A stretch of DNA of 64,000 bases. Origin: Cryptomeria japonica. Taxonomy: Eukaryota; Streptophyta; Pinopsida; Cupressales; Cupressaceae. Below are positions 36,179 to 47,031 of the stretch, one piece after another. The stretch spans positions 613,344,477-613,408,476 of the forward strand of contig NC_081408.1 in NCBI RefSeq assembly GCF_030272615.1. Direction: 5' to 3'. Below the pieces are notes generated by a model. That model saw only the letters and a program-made list of their open reading frames with translations. It did not search any database and was not told where the DNA came from. The first letter of the stretch is position 1. Every line of letters starts with the position of its first letter. The position numbers and the translations under genes are program-made.

Positions 36179-37316
36179 TGTGTTTATATGCCTGAATGTC
36201 ATGAATGGATTAAGTTAATTAGAATATAAGAACGAATCACCAATTCTCAACTAATTAACAAACAAACAAACATAATCAATGAAAATCAATATGAAATAAA
36301 GAATGAACTCAAATAAGAGCTCCCTCATTTTGCATCTTTACTTCCATTGTTCTTCTCTAATTTGAGTGGTTGGTGGCTCTCAGGTATTGCACCAATTTCC
36401 TGCATACAAATACTTTGAAGACTGATTTTGTGATTCTAAAAAAGCTAGCTTGAATTGATGAAAAGAAGTTGAATTTATAGATTTTCAACACAAAGGGGGT
36501 GATAAATAGAACTCAAGTGTTGATTGGGAGACAACTGAAATTGATTGATCAGTGAACTCAATTGATTGATTTGTTAACTCATTTGATTGATTAGTCAACT
36601 CACTTGATTGATTAGTTAACTAAATAGATTGAAGAGTGAACTGAATAGATGGATTAGTCAACTCACTTGATTGATTAGTGAACTGAAAAGATTGGGGAGA
36701 TGACTGAATTGATTTTGAGTTTAAAAGGATGATTGATGAGTTAGCTGAGTTAACTGATTTGATCAATCAGTTCTGATTTTAGCATGTGTTGTAGGAATTT
36801 GAAATTGAATTTGATTTTCATTTTCAATTTGAATTTGAATTTGGTCATTTGAATGCTGAAATGCACATGAAATTAACTGAAATTTAGATTTGGGAAAAAT
36901 GTGAATTTGATGATTTGAAATTAGATGAAATGATGTGAAATGAACTAAAATTCGAATTTGGGAGAAATGAAATGAAATTGGATGGAATTAATTGAAATCA
37001 TCATTTGGGAAATTGGAGGAATAAGTTAATTAATTTAAATAATTTAAATGAAATTATGTAAAGTTAGGAAATAAAATTAATTAAATAATAAAGATAACTA
37101 AGAAAAATGTTGTAATTAATTAAATAATTGATATTTAATTAATAATTGAGATAGGGTTAACTGATTAAAATAATTTGAGAATAGAAACAGAATAATTAGA
37201 AGTGTTGAAGGCTGATGATTAGAAGAAATAGTTAATTTAATTAAAGAATTAAAGAATTACTTAATTAAATAGACGAATAATTAGTGTAGGATTAATGAGA
37301 CATTTTTAGGTCTACA
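36179..37316 (-). mobile_element. 3' LTR of element F (minus orientation)
   Basis: Left edge TGTGTTTATATG abuts the broken C-family ORF at 36178; right edge is GGTCTACA, followed by TTTTCCCCTCTTTGAGA (37317-37333), the complement of a polypurine tract. On the minus strand it therefore starts TGTAGACC and ends AAACACA. TTGAC (36174-36178) is the expected duplication. The partner LTR is not in the window, so the call rests on termini, tract and insertion point. It contains a 21-bp tandem array and A+T-rich sequence. No gene. Confidence 0.6.
36541..36708. repeat. Eight-unit 21-bp tandem array in element F LTR
   Basis: Units start at 36541, 36562, 36583, 36604, 36625, 36646, 36667 and 36688, exactly 21 bp apart. 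The consensus is about TTGATTGATTAGTNAACTNAN. Units differ mainly in positions 12-21. The sequence just outside keeps weaker GATTGATGAGTTA echoes to about 36770. Confidence 0.9.
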
Positions 37317-37851
37317 TTTTCCCCTCTTTGAGACAATGTCAAAACGACGTTGTTTCAAAGAAAATGAAAAGAAAAACTGCCCCAGTATGCCTCGGTGACG
37401 CTAGGGTATAATGCCCCCTTAGAAAAAGTGGTCGAAAATTTTTGGATCGAATGCCAGTTTTTCGGAAATATGCTAGATAGTGATAATATGAAGTTTGAAA
37501 GAGTTTAGATATCGTTTGTTGTCTAAAACTACGTTGAAGTTGGAGGGGTCCACGGACGTTTATGTTAAGAAACCCTAATTTTTGAGCTTATATATTCAGG
37601 ATTGGTATGGATTTGAGCTCATTTGAAATTTTTTGTTTTTAAAAGAAATTCTTAGAGAGATTAAAGCTTCTAGCATGCTTGGAGCAAAATGGCAGGTTAT
37701 AGAGCGAGGTTGCATTTATCTGAGCGAGTGTGATCTTATCAGACACCTCCTGACACTTGTGGCATGGTGAGTTCCCTAATTTTTTACCAGTTTATGTGTA
37801 TATTTTGCAAATTTTTTAATCATTTTTTGGTGTGTCATTTTTCATGTATGT
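37317..37851. other. Element F internal sequence next to the polypurine tract
   Basis: Begins with the polypurine-tract complement, then ACGACGTTGTTTCAAAG and a G+C-moderate segment (GCCTCGGTGACGCTAGGGTA near 37390). No coding domain is seen on either strand. Confidence 0.5.
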
Positions 37852-38040
37852 CGCAATTGAGTATCGATATTGCCGCAATTGACTTAATTATGTCGCAATT
37901 GAGTTTAATGCTTCACACTTGATGTTTTATGTCGCAATTGTTAACTTTGTGTCGCATATGATAAAATTGAATCGCATTTGAAATTTTTGAATCGCATGTG
38001 ACATAAGTATGTCGCATTTACTTATTTTTCTTCGCAATTG
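37852..38040 (+). repeat. Phased array of ten CGCANNTG motifs, about 20-bp period
   Basis: Cores begin at 37852, 37874, 37894, 37914, 37933, 37953, 37973, 37993, 38013 and 38033 (spacing 22, 20, 20, 19, 20, 20, 20, 20, 20). They read CGCAATTG (five), CGCATATG, CGCATTTG, CGCATGTG, CACACTTG and CGCATTTA, usually preceded by T and followed by A. The 10-12 bases between cores are unrelated, so only a short motif and its spacing are kept. This resembles an array of protein-binding sites more than a decayed satellite. It sits just upstream of the PMD gene. Confidence 0.9.
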
Positions 38041-38067
38041 ATAATAAAGGCCTTTTTCCTTCAGTTT

Positions 38068-39818
38068 ATGGATCCTAATAGTTTTGATGACGTAGTTGAC
38101 TCATTTTTATATTTTCCAAATTTAGGTGCATTATCCAATACTTCTTGCTAGGCAGACATAGCCAGATAGTCTTGATCGACGACATGAGTTGGATGCAGAG
38201 GATACCGCTTTGTTACAATAGGTTGGATTATATTATATAGCGCATTTTCCTAAGGTTACGACCAACAGGGCTATGATTACTACTTTGGTTGAGTGGTGGC
38301 ATTCAAAGACATGTTCTTTTCATATACCAACTGGTGAGGCATCTATCACACTTGAGGATGTGTGGCGTATTTTTCATATTCCGATATCTGGTATGCGAGT
38401 TACTTTTGATCGTGATGATGGTATTTCAGCTTTGTGTACATTCTTTGAGTGTGAGGAATAGGATCTACATATCTGTGGTCATTATGATATTTGTTGGGAT
38501 GATTTTGATTATGATGATCTCATTGTTGTGCTTGCTTGTATTGATGTTGGATTATTGATTCTTGATAGACGTGCCCATGGTTTTCCTGTTGGATGGGGAC
38601 GTGTTATACATGATATGATTATTGACAGACGTGTGTTTGTTTGGGGTCCTTGTCTTCTTGCCACTTTGTATCATCAGATGCATGGGATTGTTTACTTGCA
38701 GCAGAAATCAGTTGGATGTGGTATTACTTTGCTTCAGACATGGGCTTGGGAACACATAGCTATCTTTCGTCTTGTGTTACATATAGATTTAGAGCCAAAG
38801 CAGCCATATGCTTATGGATATACTATTGGTGTGAGGCATAGGGCATCAGGTAATATCTTGTATTGGCATCATCAGATTGATATCTTACAGTACTTCTCAT
38901 GGAGACCTTATCTTACTTGTCCCGGTTGGACTGATGATGCTCAACATCTTCCTTTTTGTTGACAGTAGAGATATCTTATTGGTTGAGACATGGGTAGTCA
39001 CAGATTTATTGATATGCATCTTCTTGGCCATGTGCTTAGACAGTTTGAGGAAGTACAAGGTATTCCAAATGTGACAACTTATTTTTCTCGCACTACTCGA
39101 GAGGTTGGTGATTGGGGTGCTTATGTACAGCCTCATGTTGCTATTGTTGTGTTTGATGCTCTTGCTTTTGTGGGGATGGTGGCTTGGTGTAGAAGATCCA
39201 GGGTCCACAACGCAGTATAGTGTATGGTGGATATAACATAGGCCTATACCTTTGACAGATCTGACAGTTTCGATTGGTGCTCAAAAGATAAGACATGGCA
39301 GGGGTCCTAGAGAGAGAGGTGGAGAGGATAGGGGTGGAGGAGGTAGAGATGGAGGAGGTAGAGGTGGAGGAGGTAGGGATGGAGGAGGTAGAGGTAGAGG
39401 AGGTAGTGATGGAGGAGGTAGAGGTGGAGGAGGTAGGGTGGAGGATTTGACTACGGAGAGGGATTGGATAGTTGTTGATAGAAATCGATTACAATGAGAG
39501 AGGGATGAGGGAGTTAGGCGGAGTCAGATCACTATGGATGGATATGATCAGTTATTTGAGCTAGTGACGGAGGCTCATAGCCAGGCATATAGATATTTTG
39601 TTGTTGTACAAGAGGCTATTTATTATCAGCAGGCTTATGAGGGAGCTATCCTTGAGGGTCAGAGGGAACCTAGTTTTAGTGCTTTCATGGGGAGAAGATC
39701 GAGTCGATCTACTTCTAGACAGACTAGTAATGGAGGAGTGATGGGTCCACCTAGAGCATCGTCGAGACATGTTGGAGCTAGTCAAGATGCACCTACTGAT
39801 AGAGGCAGTATAGGTTAA
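38068..39818 (+). pseudogene. Plant mobile domain (PMD, MAIN-like) protein gene in element F, antisense to the element
   Basis: Clear PMD signatures: TLVEWWHSKTCSFHIPTGEA and SITLEDVWRIFHIPISG (38285-38394), GWGRVIHDMI, WGPCLLATLYHQMHG (38641), GITLLQTWAWEHIAIFRL (38722), YFSWRPYL (38890) and HVLRQFEEVQGIPNVT (39027). A Gly/Arg-rich tract (39300-39440) and a C-terminal tail with Gln/Tyr-rich helix and Ser/Arg-rich end (39534-39818) follow. ATG 38068 is a possible start; homology is clear from about 38180. Stops near 38218, 38458-38460 and 38960 and a frameshift near 38980 break it. PMD proteins include the host MAIN family and many transposon-borne relatives. Confidence 0.8.
39300..39440. repeat. 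Gly/Arg-coding minisatellite
   Basis: Tandem GGAGGAGGTAGAGGT-type units of 12, 15 and 24 bp within the PMD frame, encoding a Gly-rich, RGG-like linker. Such tracts often bind RNA; here that is inference. Confidence 0.85.
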
Positions 39819-42423
39819 GAGATTGCATATTGATTTTGATGTTGTAGATACGATGTATTTTGATACATTTATGATATATATGATATGCTTTCTTGATGAA
39901 CTTTTTGATGGTGAACTTCATGGTCTAATGTTTCGTTATTGTGATGATGAATGCAATATGAATATGATATCATGTAGTGATTTGATGTAGCTTTATGTTG
40001 TGATACATAATGGTTGATGGAAACTTTATTATGATTATGAACATGTGATTTGATAATGTTTATTATTATTTTGTGTGTCAAAATACATGTTGAGGATCTT
40101 AGAAGAATTGTTAGTTGTTAGACATAGAAAATGATCAATCAACTGAATCAATCTTTGTAAGCTAGATTTTGATATGATAATGGATGATGCGATATAAATT
40201 TTGATGAGAAAGTCTTCATTGTTTTATTCTTGGTGCAATACATTATCATCATTGAGCCTTATTATATAACAATGGAGCTTATTACACTAGGGTATAAGGA
40301 ACAAAGATGTATAGATATTTCATTGCAAAGAAACAAACACATAACAGACAAGGAATGAACCCTCCATTCTGGGAATTACACTAGGGGTCAAGGTATGTGT
40401 GGCATTCACAAGCTGAATGCTCCTATCACAGACGCCCATTAGAGCAATTGCCCCAAAACTTCATCGGTTCAAACCACAAACAACAAACAAAGATAATGAT
40501 CATGCCCATCATGGCTCCTCTAGTCACTTTTTGGACATCCTTGAGTAGCTAAAAGCAATGATCTTCACCAATTTGATAAAAAGAGTCAACCAAAATAGAT
40601 AAAACTCAGCAGTTAGACTGACTGTGCCTTTGCTTTTATATGTTTGGTGTGATTTTGATAATGTCAAGTTTCAAAAGTTTTGAACCCTGTATAAGACCAA
40701 TCTGTCTGGTTTCGAGTGTACCGATTTTGTTTAAGACAAGATATTGATCACATTGATAGTTTGATAAATCGATAGATTAGACAGTTGATCAGTGTGATTG
40801 CAGACATTTTGACAAGATAGTTTTATCCTTTGTTTAACTTCGTGTGAAGTGTTTGCTAGACATCTGTTGGGGTGTTTGATTCTTGTGAGATAATTTATTG
40901 CAAGTTTTTAAATTGATATTTGAATGTTTTTGGATTTTGCAGATCGATATTGATTGTTTTTGGTATTTTTTCAGGATCGTTTTTCGAGTGTTTTTGGGTT
41001 TTTTAAGGATACTTTTTTATTTTTTAGGATTTTTCAAGATCATTTTTTATTATTTTAGGATTTTTTCAAAATCATTTTTTATTTTTTAGAATTTTTTCAG
41101 GATCGTTTTTCAAATGTTTAGGATTTTTTAAGGATCATTTTGCGAATGTTTTAGGAAATTTTTCAGTTATGCCCCCAAGTATGTAGACCTTACATGATGA
41201 TGCATAATGTGATAGAGACAATGAATTTTTAATATGAGCTATGCTAATGCAGGATGAATGACAAAAATGCAGTTCCTATTTGAACAAGGATGAGTGTGTG
41301 TGTCTTTCATTCTGAAATGAACTAATTGGATTAAAGGTGTGAAACATTTTGGAGATAGGAGTTCAATCCATTCTTAAGAGACTTAAACCATCCAACCTAA
41401 CACACTATGTAATCAAGATTTATATATGGAGGCACAGAAAACTTCTCCATCAATTCTTGAAATTTTGATCTTCTTTTTCCCATGTGTGTGCAGTTGAGTT
41501 CATTATGACCGTTATCGCCATCAGAGACCCTTGGAATCCTATGTGGCTAGCTACGTGAGTTATTCTTACTTCAAAAGCAACCTGGATAGAGCCTTGCTGT
41601 CAGCAAGATTTTAGTGCTCTGACGAGGTTATGCACTGTAATTTCTCAAACATTGCTCCATTGCCAGTAGGCGTCCATAGCCCTGATGAAGTTACTTGCAT
41701 GTTCCCATAGTCAAGCTTTCTCTTTTTTCTCGCACTTGTATGCGTGATATTTCAGTAATATATATTTATATATTTTTTGTTTTGCCTTGAGATTGACATA
41801 ACACTTTTTTCTTTTATTTTCTTGCCTTGACTTGTAAGTAATGAAACCTACTTGGGTATGACAATTACAGCGGTGCTGAAGCAGAATATTGGATTTTTCA
41901 CTAGCCACATGATCAACTAGGTATCTTTTAATGACTTAGAGTTTTTTGATTAATGTATGAGATATAGAAATTGCTAGATTTTGGGTAGCAAGACTTGATA
42001 AAGAAACCTCTACCCAACCAAGAATAAAGTGTAATCACAATGTGACATTGAAGATGAATGGCTAGAGACCTTCTAAAGACTTCATGAACAAGTATCTAGG
42101 AAATGAGACAACCTTTGTTCCTTTCAGTGCAGACAGGTGAATAACTCAAACAATCACCTTGTTTTATTGATGCAACTATATGAGAAAGAATCATTCAATG
42201 CGGTAAAGAAATATGTGAATGCAGTACTGGAATTTGAAATGAACCCACCCTTAGATGCAATATCTTTTTAGGTGCATGTTGCTATTGAGTTGGTATGAAC
42301 TTTGTGTAGATAAATCATTGGTCTTTGTTTGAAGAGTTGGATAAACATAGCCTCCTTATTTTCAAACCAATCTAGATGTGGTAGACCTTCTTGCCCCCAG
42401 TCTTTCAAGTGTGGGTGTATGAG
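39819..42423. other. Element F internal non-coding stretch
   Basis: About 2.6 kb with no supported coding domain. It contains a T-rich 31-bp array (40974-41165) and A+T-rich sequence with ATGATATG-type words near 39830-40060. It could be UTR or former coding sequence decayed beyond recognition. Confidence 0.5.
40974..41165. repeat. T-rich tandem array, about 31-bp period
   Basis: GGATCRTTTTT-type cores start near 40974, 41007, 41037, 41068, 41100 and 41132, with T-rich filler containing TTTTTTAGGA. Units are degenerate. Confidence 0.7.
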
Positions 42424-43353
42424 TCAAATAGATTTTGGTTTCAAAGTTATGAGATGAGTGGGTGTTATGCCTATTTTTATTGATGCACTTGAAGAGTATG
42501 AAGAAGTCAACCAAGTGTTGATCTCATAAGCTGGTGTTATTCTTGTGCTTGAAGAAGATGATTTAACAATATGGGTGTTGATTTCATTAGCTAGTGTTAT
42601 GCTTGTTTTCATCACGACATTAGCATTTGATGATGGTGCACATACCATTGTTGACAAGTTGTCCTATGTAGTATGATTTGGATTGGTGATTTCATTGATA
42701 AGGGGTTCATGAACAACTTGTGTATTGGAGTCATGAGGGAGACTAGGAGAAATGATAATGGGATCTTGTTTAGGAGGTGGATGTTGGATGTTGCTTGAAA
42801 GAACATCTTGCTCTTGTGAAACAAGGGTGTTATTATGAGTGGAATAGAAAAGAATGAAGGGATCATCATAAGACTCTTGGTCGATGGGATCTTCATTGAA
42901 AATTGGGTATGATGAAAAGGTTTTGTTCTTGATCTTGATTTATTTCATGACTGATTTCTTTTGGTTTTGGATTGTCCTCCTAACATAGGGAAGGAGTTTC
43001 GATGGGATATTTTTGGAAGGTTTCAACCTTTTGACTTGATGAGGAAGGATTTTGAATGAGATCCTCTGAATCATTAGTTGAATTAGATTTGATTTGTGCT
43101 ATGGATACCCCTTAGGAGATTGTGTTATTGGGTAGAGATGGTGTGGATTGGTCTTGTGTGACTTCAGGGGATGATAAAATGGTGGATAGATATGGTTGAT
43201 TTGGATTTTGGTTGAAAGGGATTTGATTTTGGTTGAAAGGATTTGGACTTTGGTTGAAAGAGGTTTGATTTTGATTGAAAGGAGTTTGAATGTTGGATTG
43301 GTGTGAATTTTGATTTGGCCTTTGGTTGAATGGGCCTTGATTTTGGTTGAAAG
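42424..43353 (-). pseudogene. Asn/Gln-rich repeat protein gene of element F, 3' part
   Basis: Minus-strand reading from 43353 gives repeated FNQNQ, PFNQ and FNQSPN units down to a stop at 43112, coded by a minisatellite of about 21-24 bp (TTGGTTGAAAGGGATTTGAT). Further weak open frames continue to 42424. The 5' part of the same gene is at 61921-62385, on the other side of the C-family element, which split it. Composition is prion-like (Asn, Gln, Phe, Pro). No known domain. Confidence 0.65.
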
Positions 43354-43728
43354 TGTTGGAAATTGACACTCATCAGATTCATTTTTGTTGTCATTGATGG
43401 CAACAAGTTTGGATGGAAATCATTTACCAGCATTAGGAGGCATATATCGACAGACACTGGCTTTGGAGCATTCAGAGCTACACCTGAACTGATACCGGCA
43501 TTGACATCGGTACTTGAAGGAAGCCGACATCAAGGGAGATTTATTTAGTAAATCATTTTGTAATTATTGTTGAGGCCGACATTGAATAACTTTTGTAAAA
43601 GCATTGTAAGCCGACATACGGCATATTGTTTGTAATGGGTATATAGGTCAGTCTGCTAGGTCATTTTGAAAAGATGATATAAGATATGACATATGATGAC
43701 ACATAGGAGAATATAGCAGAATTGTATA

Positions 43729-46399
43729 TGTTAGAGTATTCGAGTATTTACTTGATCAATTAAACAATATTTGTTTAATTATTTAAGTTCCCTTTATCTC
43801 TTTTACACTTAAGCTAACTTTAGGTGCATAATAATTTATTCTTTTATTAATGCAAACCTAGGTTTTCCTTTTTAGGGTTTCTTGACCTATTAAAGGTTGA
43901 GTTCTTTCTTTGTATTGTAAGGATTATCACATTACACATTTTTGTGAATATTGAGCTCTCTCTTTTTGAGCATATTTTTTGTGTATTTGTTTTATTTGTT
44001 ATTTGCTTCCTTGCTTCTCCTTGTAACAGGTTTTTCAGCTTGCAAAGATCTTTTGGGCTCCTGCAGTGTTGTGTTTCTTAGCTCTCACATGGTATCAGAG
44101 CTTCACATCTGCAACTACATGTTCTTGTTTTTGAGAATTTTTCATTTGAAGCAGATCTAGGGTTTTAGAAAGTTTTTTTTATGCACCTAGGGTTAGGCCT
44201 TTTTTATGAGCACTTTGGGCCTAAACGAACCTCACCATCATGCTCAGAAGGCACGAAAACCCCTATGGTCATTTAAACTTGACTAGTTTTGGTTCCTGAG
44301 CCTCTAGGAGTATTTTTTCTCTAGTACCAGGTTGTACAGCCTTGGCATGTAGTTCAATTAAAAAAAAAAAAATTAAATGCCTTTTTACGGCATGCAGGCC
44401 GAATGATTTTTGTTTGAAAAAAATCATCAAAAAAATCAACAAAAATCAAAAAGGCGTAAGTTTTTTTATTTTAAATCAAAAGGTTTTTTTGGAGCAGGCG
44501 CAGGTTTCCGTACCCTGCCGCCGATTTGACAGTCTGGCCCCCGTTAGCCCTGTCAGACCGGGCCCTGCTGCCGCCAGCCCCCGCAGGCCTCCTTGAGGCC
44601 CCCACTAGATCTGGCCCTCGTAGCACTCATCGACCCCCGCCTCCCAGCCCTGCCGCCCACAGCTCCCCGTCGGCCCCCACCGACGATCTGACCACCTGTC
44701 GGCCCCGCCGTCGCTACCTCGGGCCCCGACTATCGGTCTAATCATTGTTGAAACCACCCCAAGCACTGCTGCACCATCGCCTGGCCACCAGGGCTCCACC
44801 TGACCACCACCAGAGTGTTGCCCACGGGCCACCTCTGCCCGAACCTACCAGCAGACTACCCCTCCCCCTTGTTTTGAAGGGGGGTTTGGTTTTTTCCTCA
44901 TATCTTGAGCATACAAAGTCATTTTTTCAAAACCAAATAGGCGTCGGAAAGATGGTTCTGAGCGAGACCTCGTGATGTTGCATTTTTTTTCCAATCTTTC
45001 TGTTTGACTATGTTTTTTTCTAGTCAAAGTGGGGTCTCTTTTTCGCACTCCAGGAGACGTAGAATGAGCATCCGAAATCCATTTTTCAAAAAATTTATAT
45101 TTTTGGAAAGAGTGTGTTGTGTACTTTCCAGCCATATGAGTTTTATTTCCAGATTCTACTCCATGCATATTTTATTCATTTTTTTGCTTTTCAGCACTCT
45201 GGTGGATATATTGGTTGTTTCAGGTCCTGGGATCTCTTCTCTGAGTAGGATGTCTCAATTTTTTCTATTCTTTCTATTTTTAGTATTATTATCATTGTAG
45301 CATTGTATTTATGCAAATGCACTGAGATAAAGTGCCATCATGCATTGTTTACTTGGGATCTTGCATATCTTGTGCCTTGTTGTGCATGCATTACTTATAA
45401 AGTGCCATGGGGGGGTTGATGTTTGCCTTTTGTTTGCCACCTGCCTTTGTCCAGTGAGTGTTCCTTCCATGACATTCGCCTCATGTTGTGTGTAAAGTGA
45501 TTGTTCCTTCCACAACACCATGTACTTTTCTCAGCACCTTTGATGTTCTTGGTTCTTCGTCATGCAGTTCTTCTTGGCCGTTCTTTTCAGTGTTCTTGTC
45601 CCTCTCCCTTTTCAACATTATGGGGAGGTTTGTCCCATTGGTTCTAATGCTTCCGTGGTTCGATTGATCAACTCTTCAGGCTTTGGTTTCTCATGCCATC
45701 TATATCTTCGAGTTCAGTATTTGCCTTGTTTGCCATCTTATTCAAGTAGTGTCATTTGAGGGCACTCATGCAGATTACAGTCTTCTCTACTTGGTCATGT
45801 TCTATTTTAGTGGAGGTTCTTCAGATCAACAGTTTCTCTTCGACAGTGTTTGCATCTATTTCATGCTTCAGTGGTGTTCTTTTCCATCTCTTTTTGAAGT
45901 AGATTTTTTTCCCACGTGGTTTTCTCTATTTCTCCGGTTCATAGAGATTTGGTTGTATTTGGGTACCTAATCAGGCCTTGTTGTCGAGACCCATCTTTCT
46001 TGCTTTCAGTAGTTGTTCTAGGTTTTAGCTTCTCCCTAAGTCTATCTTAAAGGGGGGTGTTAGAGTATTCGGGTATTTACTTGATTAATTATTTAAGTTC
46101 CCTTTATCTCTTTTACACTTAAGCTAACTTTAGGGGCATAATAATTAATTCTTTTATTAATGCAAGCCTAGGTTTTCCTTTTTAGGGTTTCTTGACCTAT
46201 TAAAGGTTGAGTTCTTTCTTTGTATTGTAAGGATTATCACATTACACATTTTTGTGAATATTGAGCTCTCTCTTTTTGAGCATATTTTTTGTGTATTTGT
46301 TTTACCTGTTATTTGCTTCCTTGCTTCTCCTTGTAACAGGTTTTTCAGCTTGCAGAGATCTTTTGGGCTCCTATGGTGTCATGTTTCTCAACTCTCATA
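43729..46399 (+). mobile_element. Non-autonomous LTR element H nested in C-family LTR
   Basis: 5' LTR 43729-44089 and 3' LTR 46058-46399, both starting TGTTAGAGTATTCG and containing AAGTTCCCTTTATCTC. A perfect primer site TGGTATCAGAGC lies at 44090-44101 and a polypurine tract CTTAAAGGGGGG at 46046-46057. The duplication GTATA flanks it (43724-43728 and 46400-46404). The 3' LTR end reads TA instead of CA. The 1.95-kb interior has no gag or pol motif, so it must have relied on another element. A G+C-rich island lies at about 44490-44880. Confidence 0.93.
44490..44880. other. G+C-rich non-coding island in element H
   Basis: CCCGCAGGCCTCC/GGCCCCG-type sequence contrasts sharply with the surrounding A+T-rich DNA. 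Frames through it are proline/arginine-rich on both strands, which is expected from composition alone. It lies about 400 bp after the primer site, in leader position. Confidence 0.6.
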
Positions 46400-46956
46400 G
46401 TATAATGTGAAGTATATGTATGTATATCATTTCTATGCAACTGTTATATCGTGCAATGATTTGTAGATAGCTTGGAAAGCATTGTTCGAGGAGAAGAGAT
46501 ACCGGTAGTATTTTTCAAGGTTTATGAACCGGTACAAAGCAGAGCTAGAACCAGAACTCTATTTGGCATAGCAGATGCATTTTTGAGTTCAATTTTTTTT
46601 TTTTACTTCAACAAAAACTTGTAGTTAGTGAGACTCTTTAGTGATGAGCAGTATGCTCTACGTAGTGTGCCTTCCTGTATGTGCAGGCCCCCATTATATG
46701 TAATATCCTTTCATATGGTCAGTGAACTGATATTGTGGGTCACAAATTCCATCGTGGTTTTTCCTCTTTGAGGTTTTCCATATACAAATTCTGTGTGTTA
46801 TGGTGTTCATCTATGTGGATGGTTTATTTGCTTGAAGTTATATATTTATTTGTTTACCAGTTTATATATGTATGGTATAAAAGGATAAAATCTTGTGTTA
46901 CCGGCAGAACACTGATTCACCCCCCCCCCCCCCCCCAAAGTTCTTGGATCCCAACA

Positions 46957-46970
46957 ATCAGTATCAAAGC
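46957..46970 (+). promoter_or_regulatory. Degraded primer-binding site of the C-family element
   Basis: ATCAGTATCAAAGC directly follows the LTR end CCCAACA. It differs from the initiator-Met complement TGGTATCAGAGC at a few positions, consistent with age. Confidence 0.65.
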
Positions 46971-47031
46971 TTGGTACCTCGAAAGAAGTTTAACAACTTG
47001 AGGAAGATCTTGAAACTAGAATCTTTGAACA

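Larger units (their letters stand above)
43354..46956 (+). mobile_element. 5' LTR of the C-family element, interrupted by element H
   Basis: Starts TGTTGGAAATTGACACTC and ends TTCTTGGATCCCAACA. The LTR parts are 43354-43728 and 46400-46956. The second part has the conserved block GGTTTTTCCTCTTTGAGG (46757-46774) and a 17-base C run (46920-46936). Compared with the 3' LTR it has about 480 bp more; the missing segment in the 3' LTR is bounded by the shared bases CATTT. Confidence 0.85.

Noticed and set aside
37852-38040. Array of short repeats with different spacers, CRISPR-like at first sight
   Set aside because: The repeated core is only 8-10 bp, the period is 20 bp, the genome is a plant and no cas gene is present.
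38068-39818. PMD gene as a host MAIN/MAIL gene
   Set aside because: It contains several stops, sits inside element F between its LTR and another element gene, and has a minisatellite tail; a transposon-borne copy is the simpler reading.
44342-44832. Pro/Arg-rich frames on both strands in the GC island
   Set aside because: Open frames are expected from G+C-rich composition; they overlap each other on opposite strands and lie in the leader of element H.
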